From Acidothermaceae bacterium (GTDB lineage Bacteria; Actinomycetota; Actinomycetes; Acidothermales; Acidothermaceae): DNA of 11,506 nt. Within the stretch, counting starts at the first letter, position 1, and the number at the start of each line of letters is the position of its first letter. Shown here one piece after another: positions 1 to 6,264 of this stretch. The stretch covers positions 1-11,506 of the forward strand of contig JAICLV010000076.1 of the NCBI GenBank assembly GCA_025925185.1. Direction: 5' to 3'. The notes under the pieces are model-generated. The model was not told the origin of the DNA. It was given only the letters and a program-made list of their open reading frames with translations, and searched no databases. The position numbers were made by a program, and so were the translations under genes.

Positions 1-111
1 CGTGTCGGCGTACTCGTGGTCGCTCCCGCGCTTCTCCTCGGTGTCGTCGTTGTCGCGTTTGTTTTCCGGGGCGGGGGGGGGCGGGGGCGGGGTTGCGGTC
101 TTGCGTGCCAT
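1..111 (-). CDS. N-terminal fragment of an unidentified protein (cut by window edge)
   Basis: An open leftward frame starts at ATG 111-109 and runs off the left edge, giving 37 residues. It opens MARKTAT, then six consecutive prolines (residues 8-13), Ala, Pro, and then a very charged stretch rich in Lys, Arg, Asp and Glu with no stop codon. A Shine-Dalgarno-like GGGAGA (126-121 on the minus strand) lies 9 bases upstream of this ATG; the in-frame ATG at 120 is too close to it to be the better start. The family cannot be recognised because only a disordered tail is visible. The polyproline tract would need elongation factor P for smooth translation. The gene is divergent from the M48 protease gene. 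A 9-base G homopolymer inside the coding region (73-81) makes the frame sensitive to a sequencing indel. Confidence 0.55.
   Translation of the reverse strand, partial: MARKTATPPPPPPAPENKRDNDDTEEKRGSDHEYADT
68..92 (+). other. Putative G-quadruplex motif (G-runs of 4, 9, 5 and 4)
   Basis: Four G-runs at 68-71, 73-81, 83-87 and 89-92 are separated by single C bases, which satisfies the usual G-quadruplex pattern with one-base loops. The tract encodes, on the other strand, the proline run of the leftward partial gene, so the G-rich strand is the template strand of that gene. It may be only a by-product of CCG/CCC proline codons. Confidence 0.5.
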
Positions 112-138
112 GCCCGCCATTCTCCCGGGCCGGCCAGG

Positions 139-161
139 CGGCGGGTCCCTCCGACCCGCCG
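139..161. other. Hairpin in divergent intergenic region, loop GGAGG on the minus strand
   Basis: CGGCGGGTC (139-147) pairs perfectly with GACCCGCCG (153-161), a 9-bp stem with a 5-base loop. On the minus strand the loop reads GGAGG, a consensus Shine-Dalgarno core, but it lies about 36 bases from the start at 111, too far to serve that gene. It lies between the divergent starts at 111 and 311. It could be an operator or a 5'-leader structure of the leftward gene; function is unknown. Confidence 0.4.
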
Positions 162-197
162 GGATGTGGATGCGCACCGTCCGCCGCTCCCGTCGTC

Positions 198-289
198 CGA
201 GTTGATCACGTTCAGGGGGTGTACGGGTCCGAAGGTGCCTCCACAGACCACGCTCGGGACATGTACACCCCCTGAACGTGATCAACTCG
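198..289. repeat. Perfect 27-bp inverted repeat with 38-base spacer
   Basis: The arm at 198-224 (starting CGAGTTGATCACGTTCAG) is exactly reverse-complementary over 27 bases to the arm at 263-289. The spacer is 225-262. The right arm ends 22 bases before the proposed M48 start (311). Because it sits between divergent genes it is unlikely to be an ordinary terminator. Possible roles are a regulatory operator, an RNA hairpin in the M48 leader, or a copy of a dispersed palindromic element. No target-site duplication is visible at its edges. Confidence 0.85.
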
Positions 290-297
290 AAGCCAGT

Positions 298-306
298 GGG
301 AGGGGG
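298..306 (+). promoter_or_regulatory. Ribosome binding site deciding the M48 protease start
   Basis: GGGAGGGGG lies just before the M48 gene. Measured from GGGAGG (298-303) it is 7 bases upstream of GTG 311 and 16 upstream of ATG 320, and it lies downstream of the in-frame GTG at 278. It therefore favours the 311 start. Confidence 0.5.
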
Positions 307-310
307 TAGC

Positions 311-1465
311 GTGGCTGGCATGTCAGAGTCTGGGGGAGTCGCGGGTAGCGGCGAGCGCCCGCGCAAGCGCCCGGCGGTCAAGAAGGCCGCGGCCAAGAAG
401 ACCGTGAGCAAAAGCGCCACTCCAAAGGGCCGCACCGCGTTTCCGGGCATCAGCTCGCGGGCCTACGAGCACCCGGCCGATCGGGCCGCGCTGGTGGCGC
501 TGCGGTCCGTGCCCGGGTTCGACGTCCTGATCAAGGGCATGTTCGGCTTCTTCAGCGAGCGCCGGCTGCGCATGATGTTTCTCGGCTCGGCGGTGCGCGT
601 CGACGAGCGCCAGTTCGCCCGTGTGCACGCGCTTTTCCTCGACGCGGCAAGGGTTCTCGACATCGAGAAGCCGCCCGAGCTCTACGTCACGCAAGATCCG
701 ATGGTCAACGCCTGGACCCTCGGCCTCGACCATCCGTTCGTCGTCGTCAGCACCGGCACGCTCGATTTGCTGGACGACGAGGAACTGCGCGTGGTGCTCG
801 GGCACGAGCTTGGCCACGTGTTGTCGGGTCACGCGCTCTACAGCTCCGTGTTGTTCACCCTGATGCGCATCAGCGGCGTCGGAACCTTTGTCCCGCTGGG
901 AAACCTCGGCCTGCGCGCGATCGTGATGGCGCTCAAGGAGTGGTACCGCAAGGCGGAGCTGTCGTGCGACCGGGCCGGACTGTTGGTGAGCCAGGACGCC
1001 GGCGCGGTGACCCGCGTGCACATGAAGATGGCCGGTGGCGCGCGCGTCTCCGACATGGACCTGCAGGCGTTCCTCGCGCAGGCCGAGGAGTACGAGTCGA
1101 CGGGCGACGCGCGCGAGGGCGTCATCCGCATCCTCAACCTGATGAACGCCACGCACCCGTTCGCGGTGCTGCGCGCGCTCGAGATCAAGCGCTGGGTCGA
1201 GTCCGGCGACTACGAGCACATCCTCGCCGGCAGCTATCCCAACCGCGCCGACGACCCGCGCACCTCGTTCATCGACGAGGTCAAGGCCGCCGCCGCGTCT
1301 TACAAGCACAGCTTCGACAACTCGCCCGACCCGCTGTTCAAGTTCTTGCGCGACATCGGCGGCGGCACGGTCAACCTCGGCAACTGGGTCGCCGACCAGG
1401 TCCGCAAGATGGCCGGCGCCACGAGCGGCGACAAGTCGGACGACGAAAACGGCGGCGCGCACTAG
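311..1465 (+). CDS. M48-family zinc metalloprotease (HtpX-like)
   Basis: This 384-residue protein is a zinc-dependent endopeptidase of the M48 family. The HExxH motif HELGH (codons 803-817, residues 165-169) supplies two zinc-binding histidines and the catalytic Glu. Glu 216, in the sequence KAELSCDRAG, fits the third zinc ligand. The segment before HELGH (VVSTGTLDLLDDEELRVVLG) is typical of the family. Residues about 17-40 form a Lys/Arg/Ala-rich tail unlike the membrane-anchored N-terminus of classical HtpX; only a mildly hydrophobic stretch follows the active site, so a cytosolic or peripheral protein is likely. No signal peptide is seen. The start is GTG 311, based on the ribosome binding site; ATG 320 is an alternative, and GTG 278 is unlikely because it lies inside the 27-bp inverted repeat. 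The physiological substrate is unknown; quality control of proteins is the usual role in the family. Confidence 0.9.
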   Translation: MAGMSESGGVAGSGERPRKRPAVKKAAAKKTVSKSATPKGRTAFPGISSRAYEHPADRAALVALRSVPGFDVLIKGMFGFFSERRLRMMFLGSAVRVDERQFARVHALFLDAARVLDIEKPPELYVTQDPMVNAWTLGLDHPFVVVSTGTLDLLDDEELRVVLGHELGHVLSGHALYSSVLFTLMRISGVGTFVPLGNLGLRAIVMALKEWYRKAELSCDRAGLLVSQDAGAVTRVHMKMAGGARVSDMDLQAFLAQAEEYESTGDAREGVIRILNLMNATHPFAVLRALEIKRWVESGDYEHILAGSYPNRADDPRTSFIDEVKAAAASYKHSFDNSPDPLFKFLRDIGGGTVNLGNWVADQVRKMAGATSGDKSDDENGGAH

Positions 1466-1575
1466 GACGGTGGGCGCCTCCGAACGGACTACTCGGATGT
1501 AGACCCGGTGGGTGGCTCGACCGGTTTAGTCCGCGAATCCCTTTGGCGACCGCGCCGTCAGCCGATGGGAGCGAC

Positions 1576-3549
1576 GTGACCACCGGCTTGACCGCGAATC
1601 AGCGCGACGGGGCGACGTCCTCCGGCGAAGACCGCCGTGAGGACTTCTCGTGGTTCGAGCTCGCCGGCGACAACGCCGCGATCGGGATGGCGGTCGTCAC
1701 CATCGACGGCCGCTATCTGCGCGTCAACGACGCGCTGTGCCGCATGTTGGGCCGGCCCGCAGCGGATCTCGTCGGCCGCACGACAGTTGAGATCACCCAT
1801 CCCGAGGATCGGCACCTGGCCGCCTGGTCCTACCCCGAGCTGAGCGCTGACGGCACCGACTCGCACCGAATGGAGAAGCGCTTCCTGCGCCCCGACGGCA
1901 CCGTCGTCCAGGCCATCCGGGTCACCAAGGTCATTCGGGACGACGATGGCGTGCCCGCCTTCATGTTCGCCCAGTACATCGACGTCACGCAGCGCAACGC
2001 CCGCTTCGCGGGGCTCGCCGAGCTGGGGCAGCGCGCGCTCGACCACGCGACCCCTGAGGAGCTGAGCGTCGAGGCTCGGCGTCTAGTGGCCACGATGCTC
2101 GGCGTGAGCGAGGGGATCGCGGCCGGCGCGCTTGGCGCGAAGCCCGACGTCCTCGCCGTGTTGCCGGTCGACGACCAAGGATTCGTTCGCAGCGTGCGCA
2201 ACGTCCTCGACTCGGCCCACGCCCGCTCGCGCGCGGAGGACGAGACCCGCCGGATGGCGATGCAGGACTCGCTGACCGGCCTGGCCAACCGGGCGCTGCT
2301 GTCGCAGCGCATCGACCAGGCGCTCGGCCAGCTGCTGCCAGGTCGTGAGTACGTCTGCGTGCTCATGCTCGACCTCGACGGCTTCAAGCGGGTCAACGAC
2401 AGCCTCGGCCATGCGCGCGGCGACGGGCTGCTGCGCGACGTCGCCCAGCGGCTGATGGGCGCGGTGCGCCCGACCGACACGATCGCCCGCCTCGGCGGCG
2501 ACGAGTTCGCCGTCCTGGTGACCGGGCTGGCCGCGCCGGAGGAGTCGGAGCTGGTCGCGCAGCGGCTGCTCGAGGCGCTGAAGACGCCGTTCAGCAGCGG
2601 CGGCCGCGCGGTGCACCTGAGCGCGAGCGTCGGTGTCACCTCGGCCCGCAGCCGCTCGGTGACCACCGCCAACCTGCTCGCCGACGCCGACCTCGCGATG
2701 TACGAGGCGAAGACATCAGGCAAGGGCCGTTACGTGGTGTTCGCGCCGACGTTCCGCAAGGCGGCGGCCGGCCGGCTCGCGTTGGAGGAAGACCTGCGGA
2801 CGGCGGTCGCCGACGGCGCCTTCGAGCTGCACTTCCAGCCGATCGTCGACCTGGTCACCGGCAACTGGTCGCACGTCGAGGCGCTGGTGCGCTGGCCGCA
2901 CCCGGCGCGCGGAATGGTCGCGCCGCTTGACTTCATCCCGCTCGCCGAGGACACCGGCCTGGTCGTCCCGCTCGGTCAGTGGGTGCTCGAGAAGGCGCTG
3001 GCGCACCGGGTCTCGTGGAGCCCGCTCACCGCGGACCAGCGCGACTTCGGGGTCGCCGTCAACGTCTCCGTGCGCCAGCTCGCCGAGCCCGGCTTCGTCG
3101 GCTTCGTCCGTGACGCCGTAGAGCGCAGCGGCCTGCCCCCGTCGTCCATCACGCTCGAGGTGACCGAGAGCGTCTTCATGGACGACAACCAGACCAACAT
3201 CAAGGCGCTTGTGGCGCTGCGCGAGATCGGTGTGCGGATCGCGCTCGACGACTTCGGCACCGGCTACTCGTCGCTGTCGTACCTGCGGCGGTTCCGCATC
3301 GACGTGTTGAAGCTCGACCGCTCGTTCGTGTCGGGGCTGCTCGGCAGCGCGCAGGACCGCGCGGTGACCCGGGCGGTCATCGACCTGGCCAACCACCTGG
3401 AGCTCGAACTGGTCGCCGAGGGCATCGAGACCGCCGAGCAGCACGACCTCCTGCGCCAGCTCGGCTGCCGGCTCGGCCAGGGTTACCTGATGCACCGGCC
3501 GATGCCGGCCGCCGACGTCGTCGGGACATTTCCGCGCCGGCTGCCCTGA
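1576..3549 (+). CDS. PAS-GGDEF-EAL cyclic-di-GMP synthase/phosphodiesterase
   Basis: This 657-residue cytosolic protein makes and/or degrades the second messenger cyclic di-GMP. A PAS/PAC sensor spans about residues 25-140. Residues 141-228 look like a shortened GAF domain or linker. The GGDEF domain (about 228-390) begins DSLTGLANR, has the exact GGDEF motif at 307-311, and the product-inhibition site RxxD (RPTD, 298-301) five residues before it. The EAL domain (about 405-650) has EAL at 435-437, Asn 496, Glu 528 and Glu 531 in LEVTE, DDFGTG at 558-563, Lys 579 in LKLD, Glu 615 in AEGIE, and QGYL near the end. Thus both active sites appear complete. No membrane segment is visible. The start is GTG 1576, with GGGAG four bases upstream; the frame is open further left, but that part overlaps the M48 gene in another frame and has no family resemblance. 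Which activity dominates cannot be read from the sequence. Confidence 0.93.
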   Translation: MTTGLTANQRDGATSSGEDRREDFSWFELAGDNAAIGMAVVTIDGRYLRVNDALCRMLGRPAADLVGRTTVEITHPEDRHLAAWSYPELSADGTDSHRMEKRFLRPDGTVVQAIRVTKVIRDDDGVPAFMFAQYIDVTQRNARFAGLAELGQRALDHATPEELSVEARRLVATMLGVSEGIAAGALGAKPDVLAVLPVDDQGFVRSVRNVLDSAHARSRAEDETRRMAMQDSLTGLANRALLSQRIDQALGQLLPGREYVCVLMLDLDGFKRVNDSLGHARGDGLLRDVAQRLMGAVRPTDTIARLGGDEFAVLVTGLAAPEESELVAQRLLEALKTPFSSGGRAVHLSASVGVTSARSRSVTTANLLADADLAMYEAKTSGKGRYVVFAPTFRKAAAGRLALEEDLRTAVADGAFELHFQPIVDLVTGNWSHVEALVRWPHPARGMVAPLDFIPLAEDTGLVVPLGQWVLEKALAHRVSWSPLTADQRDFGVAVNVSVRQLAEPGFVGFVRDAVERSGLPPSSITLEVTESVFMDDNQTNIKALVALREIGVRIALDDFGTGYSSLSYLRRFRIDVLKLDRSFVSGLLGSAQDRAVTRAVIDLANHLELELVAEGIETAEQHDLLRQLGCRLGQGYLMHRPMPAADVVGTFPRRLP

Positions 3550-3565
3550 CGGCCGACGGCGGCTT

Positions 3566-3587
3566 GCCCACCGGCGCTGCGGTGGGC
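3566..3587 (+). terminator. Putative terminator hairpin after the GGDEF-EAL gene
   Basis: GCCCACCG (3566-3573) pairs with CGGTGGGC (3580-3587), an 8-bp stem with a 6-base loop, 16 bases after the GGDEF-EAL stop. There is no U-tract, as is common in actinobacterial stem-loops, so termination may be partial. It separates the c-di-GMP gene from the DUF5998-phosphatase-rhodanese group. Confidence 0.4.
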
Positions 3588-3613
3588 CGCCCGACTGGTG
3601 GAGGATGGTGGGC

Positions 3614-4209
3614 ATGGCCGAACACACCACCGCACGCCCCGCCGATCTTTGGTCGGACGTCGAGCACAGCGGCTACTACCCCGAACTGATGCCGACGCGA
3701 TGCGCGCCAGCCTCGGGTCGGAGGAACCGCTCGCGCACGTCGTCCACCAAGAGACGACCTTGGACGACGCGATGGGCATCCGACGACACGTCACCGTGCT
3801 GGCCGTCACCGCGACCCGGCTCGTCGTGTGCCACACCGACGAGCACCCGCCGAGCGAGCTGACGCCCTATCCGCACGCGACCACCACCACCGAGGTGGTG
3901 CCGCTGTCGCGGGTCGCGTCGGTCGCGTTGACCACGTTGGTCGCGAACCCCGCCGAGTACGCGCCTGGGGCGTCGTGCCGCGAGTTGACCCTCGTGGTCG
4001 GCTGGGGCGCGATCGGGCACGTCGACCTCGAGCCGGCGTCGTGCGGTGACGAGACGTGCGAGGCCGACCACGGTTACACCGGCACGTTCACCGCCGACGA
4101 CCTCTCGTTGCGGGTCAGCGAGGACGGCGACGGCGCTCCCGTCGTCGCGCAGGCGCTGCACTTCGCCGGCGTGCTGTCCGAAGCAGCGGCCGCCTTCGGC
4201 CCGCGTTGA
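3614..4209 (+). CDS. DUF5998-like actinobacterial protein, interrupted by a one-base frameshift
   Basis: From ATG 3614, with GGAGG at 3600-3604 nine bases upstream, the protein begins MAEHTTARPADLWSDVEHSG and continues YYPELM to codon 26 (3689-3691). The family-like sequence then resumes in a different frame as ADAMRASLGSEEPLAHVVHQ and runs to the TGA at 4207-4209. One missing G at about 3691 (ATGCC where ATGGCC would restore the frame) joins both parts into a 198-residue protein, close to the size I recall for this family. The C-terminal part contains CGDETCEADHGYTG, a conserved-looking pair of cysteines, and TADDLSLRVSE. No signal peptide or membrane segment is visible. The function of the family is unknown to me. 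Without correction, translation from 3614 would stop at 3862. The rest of the frame is undamaged, which suggests a sequencing error or a very recent mutation. The family name is from memory. Confidence 0.75.
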
Positions 4210-5360
4210 GCACCCTCTTCCAGCCGGCCTCGGCGCCGGCGCCGCGCTATGGCTCGGCCGCGCTCGCGGACCTGACCCCGTCGGTGCTCGCGTCGCTGTC
4301 GACGCCGGGGTTCAGCAATGTGCTCGGCCTTGCGCCGACGTCGGCGGCGTGCGTGCTGTTGGTCGACGGCCTTGGCGCGGAGTTGATCCGCGCCCATCCC
4401 GACGACGCTCCGCTGCTGCACGCGGCGCTGGCGGCCGGCCGCGACCTCACCTCTGGATTCCCCTCGACGACGGCGGCGAGCATCGCGTCGATCGGCACCG
4501 GCCGCACCCCGGGATCGCACGGCATCGTCGGTTACCAGGTGGCGATTCCCGGCGCGGACAAGCTGATGAACTCGCTGCGCTGGGACCCGTCCGTCGACCC
4601 GGTCGAATGGCAGCCGACGCCGACCGCGTTCGAGCAAGCGGTCGCGAGCGAGGTCGAGGTCTTGCAGGTGGGCAAGCGCAGTTTCGAGCACGGCGGCCTC
4701 GACCGCGCGGTGCTGCGTGGCGCGCGGTTCGTCGGCGCCGACACGTTCGGCGAGGTCGCCGGACGTGTCTTGGAGGGCCTGCGCGAGTTCGTCGCGCAGC
4801 GCCGTCCGGGCTTCATTTACGCCTACGTCGCCGACCTCGACTGGACCGGGCACGCGCGCGGCGTTGGCTCGACCGCGCGGCAGTTGCAGCTGCAGCTGGT
4901 CGACCGGCTGATCGAGCAGATCGTGACGCGATTGCCTGCGGGAGCGCGATTTTACGTCACGGCCGACCACGGCATGGTCGACATCCCGGTTGACCGGCGG
5001 GTCGACGTCGATCTGGACCCGTCGCTGCGCGAGGGGTTGGAGCTGCTGGGCGGCGAGGCACGGGCCCGCTACCTGTACGTGCGCGACGGGGCGCTCGACG
5101 ACGTCGTCGGGTTGTGGCGGTCGCGGTTCGGCGCCGACGCGATCGTGTGCACGCGCGACGAGGCGATCGACGCCGGCTGGTTCGGCCCGGTCAGCGATTT
5201 GGCGCGGCCACGCATCGGTGACGTCATCGTGGCGTCGATGACCGACCTCGCCCTGGTGGCCACGCATCATCAGCCGCACGAGTCTCGGCTGATCGGGCAC
5301 CACGGATCGCTGACGCCCGCCGAGATGTTGGTGCCATTACTGGAGTTCGGAGCGGTCTGA
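4206..5360 (+). CDS. Alkaline phosphatase superfamily protein (nucleotide pyrophosphatase/phosphodiesterase-like)
   Basis: This 384-residue protein belongs to the alkaline phosphatase/NPP superfamily, two-metal enzymes that hydrolyse phosphomono- or diesters. Visible metal and catalytic positions are Asp 54 in LLVDGLG, the nucleophile Thr 89 in FPSTTA, Asp 212 and His 216 in DLDWTGH, Asp 254 and His 255 in TADHGM, and His 365/366 in GHHGSLTP near the C-terminus. The complete set suggests an active enzyme; the substrate is not determinable. No convincing signal peptide is seen, so it is probably cytosolic. The TTG start at 4206 overlaps the TGA of the DUF5998-like gene (4207-4209), and no separate ribosome binding site is visible, so translation is probably coupled. 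This start places the protein beginning a short distance before the conserved PRYG segment. The sulfurtransferase gene begins one base after its stop. Confidence 0.88.
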   Translation: MSTLFQPASAPAPRYGSAALADLTPSVLASLSTPGFSNVLGLAPTSAACVLLVDGLGAELIRAHPDDAPLLHAALAAGRDLTSGFPSTTAASIASIGTGRTPGSHGIVGYQVAIPGADKLMNSLRWDPSVDPVEWQPTPTAFEQAVASEVEVLQVGKRSFEHGGLDRAVLRGARFVGADTFGEVAGRVLEGLREFVAQRRPGFIYAYVADLDWTGHARGVGSTARQLQLQLVDRLIEQIVTRLPAGARFYVTADHGMVDIPVDRRVDVDLDPSLREGLELLGGEARARYLYVRDGALDDVVGLWRSRFGADAIVCTRDEAIDAGWFGPVSDLARPRIGDVIVASMTDLALVATHHQPHESRLIGHHGSLTPAEMLVPLLEFGAV

Positions 5361-5361
5361 C

Positions 5362-6174
5362 GTGTTGATCGACGCTGTCTCGTTGTCGCGCGCGCTGTCG
5401 TCGGCGACGCCGCCGGTGGTGATCGACGTCCGGTGGAGCCTGACCGGCCCGCCGGGACGATTGGCGTACGACGCGGGTCACCTGCCGGGCGCCGTTTTCG
5501 CCGACCTCGACGAAGACTTGTCCGGACGACGAGGGGAAGGTGGTCGGCACCCGCTGCCGTCGGCCGCCGATTTCGAGGCGCTGATGCGGCGACTCGGCGT
5601 CTCGGCGTCCAGCTCGGTGGTCGTCTACGACGCAGCCGACTCCGTGCCGGCAGCCCGCGCGTGGTGGGAGCTGCGGTACTTCGGGCACGCTGACGTGTCG
5701 GTGCTCGACGGCGGTTACGCCTCCTGGGTTGCCGCCGGATTGCCTGTCTCCACGGAGGTTCCTGTGGTTTCTGCTGGATCGTTCGTGGTGCGGCCCGGTG
5801 GCATGCCGATGCTGAGCGCGGACGACGCGGGGCGTGTCGCGGATTCCGGTGTGTTGATCGACGTGCGCACGCCGGAGCGGTACCGCGGCGAGGTGGAGCC
5901 GGTCGACCCGGTGGCTGGGCGAATCCCTGGGGCGGTGAACATCCCGACGGGTGGCAACGTCGGAGCCGACGGCAGGTTTCTCGATGTCGAGGCAATACGA
6001 TCTCGGTTCGCTCGTGCTTCGGCGGCCGAGGTCGGCGCGTATTGCGGGTCTGGCGTGAACGCCGCGCACACCGTCTTCGCGATGACGCTTGCCGGTTTGC
6101 CCACGCCTGCGTTGTACGTCGGCTCGTGGTCGAACTGGATCACCGACCCGTCGCGCCCCATCGCCACCGGCTGA
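5362..6174 (+). CDS. Two-domain rhodanese sulfurtransferase (3-mercaptopyruvate type)
   Basis: This 270-residue protein has two rhodanese domains, as in thiosulfate and 3-mercaptopyruvate sulfurtransferases, which move sulfur from a donor onto a catalytic cysteine and then to an acceptor. The N-terminal domain (about 1-125) has VVIDVRW and HLPGAVF, but Asp (VVYDAADS) where a catalytic Cys would be, as is usual for this structural domain. The C-terminal domain (about 140-270) has VLIDVRTPERYRGE, GRIPGAVNIP and the active-site loop CGSGVN with Cys 228. The CGSGV loop matches the mercaptopyruvate subtype better than the CRKGV loop of thiosulfate sulfurtransferase. The GTG start at 5362 lies one base after the phosphatase stop, indicating the same operon. 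An in-frame TTG at 5365 is an alternative start. No signal peptide; cytosolic. Confidence 0.9.
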   Translation: MLIDAVSLSRALSSATPPVVIDVRWSLTGPPGRLAYDAGHLPGAVFADLDEDLSGRRGEGGRHPLPSAADFEALMRRLGVSASSSVVVYDAADSVPAARAWWELRYFGHADVSVLDGGYASWVAAGLPVSTEVPVVSAGSFVVRPGGMPMLSADDAGRVADSGVLIDVRTPERYRGEVEPVDPVAGRIPGAVNIPTGGNVGADGRFLDVEAIRSRFARASAAEVGAYCGSGVNAAHTVFAMTLAGLPTPALYVGSWSNWITDPSRPIATG

Positions 6175-6197
6175 GCCAGCATGCCGACGCCGCCGCT

Positions 6198-6252
6198 CCA
6201 TGATCGTGAAAACTATTGCGGCATAGGGTCCGAATTGTTTTCACGATCATGG
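6198..6252. terminator. Palindromic hairpin between convergent genes (probable bidirectional terminator)
   Basis: CCATGATCGTGAAAAC (6198-6213) is exactly reverse-complementary to 6237-6252. The pairing continues after one T-T mismatch with three more pairs (ATT/AAT), leaving a 15-base loop. It lies 23 bases after the rhodanese stop and 12 bases before the end of the leftward TPR-CHAT gene, so it can terminate transcription from both sides. There is no long U-tract; the A-run and T-run are inside the stem. It could also be one copy of a dispersed palindromic repeat. Confidence 0.65.
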
Positions 6253-6264
6253 TGTAGGGGCGGG

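Noticed and set aside
278..310. GTG 278 as start of the M48 gene
   Set aside because: It lies within the right arm of the inverted repeat and lacks a ribosome binding site; GGGAGG at 298-303 points to 311.
323..1462. Long minus-strand open frame opposite the M48 gene
   Set aside because: No family resemblance; the M48 motifs on the plus strand are clear. It is a by-product of GC-rich codon use.
1541..1567. Flagellar sigma (FliA-type) promoter, from GCCGAT at 1561-1566
   Set aside because: The matching -35 element is poor (CTTT), and the -10 would overlap the ribosome binding site nine bases before the start codon.
940..1575. Upstream extension of the GGDEF-EAL frame, which stays open to 940
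   Set aside because: It overlaps the M48 gene in another frame; its Arg/Pro/Gly-rich translation is typical of a shadow frame in GC-rich DNA, and GTG 1576 has a ribosome binding site and lies just before the PAS domain.
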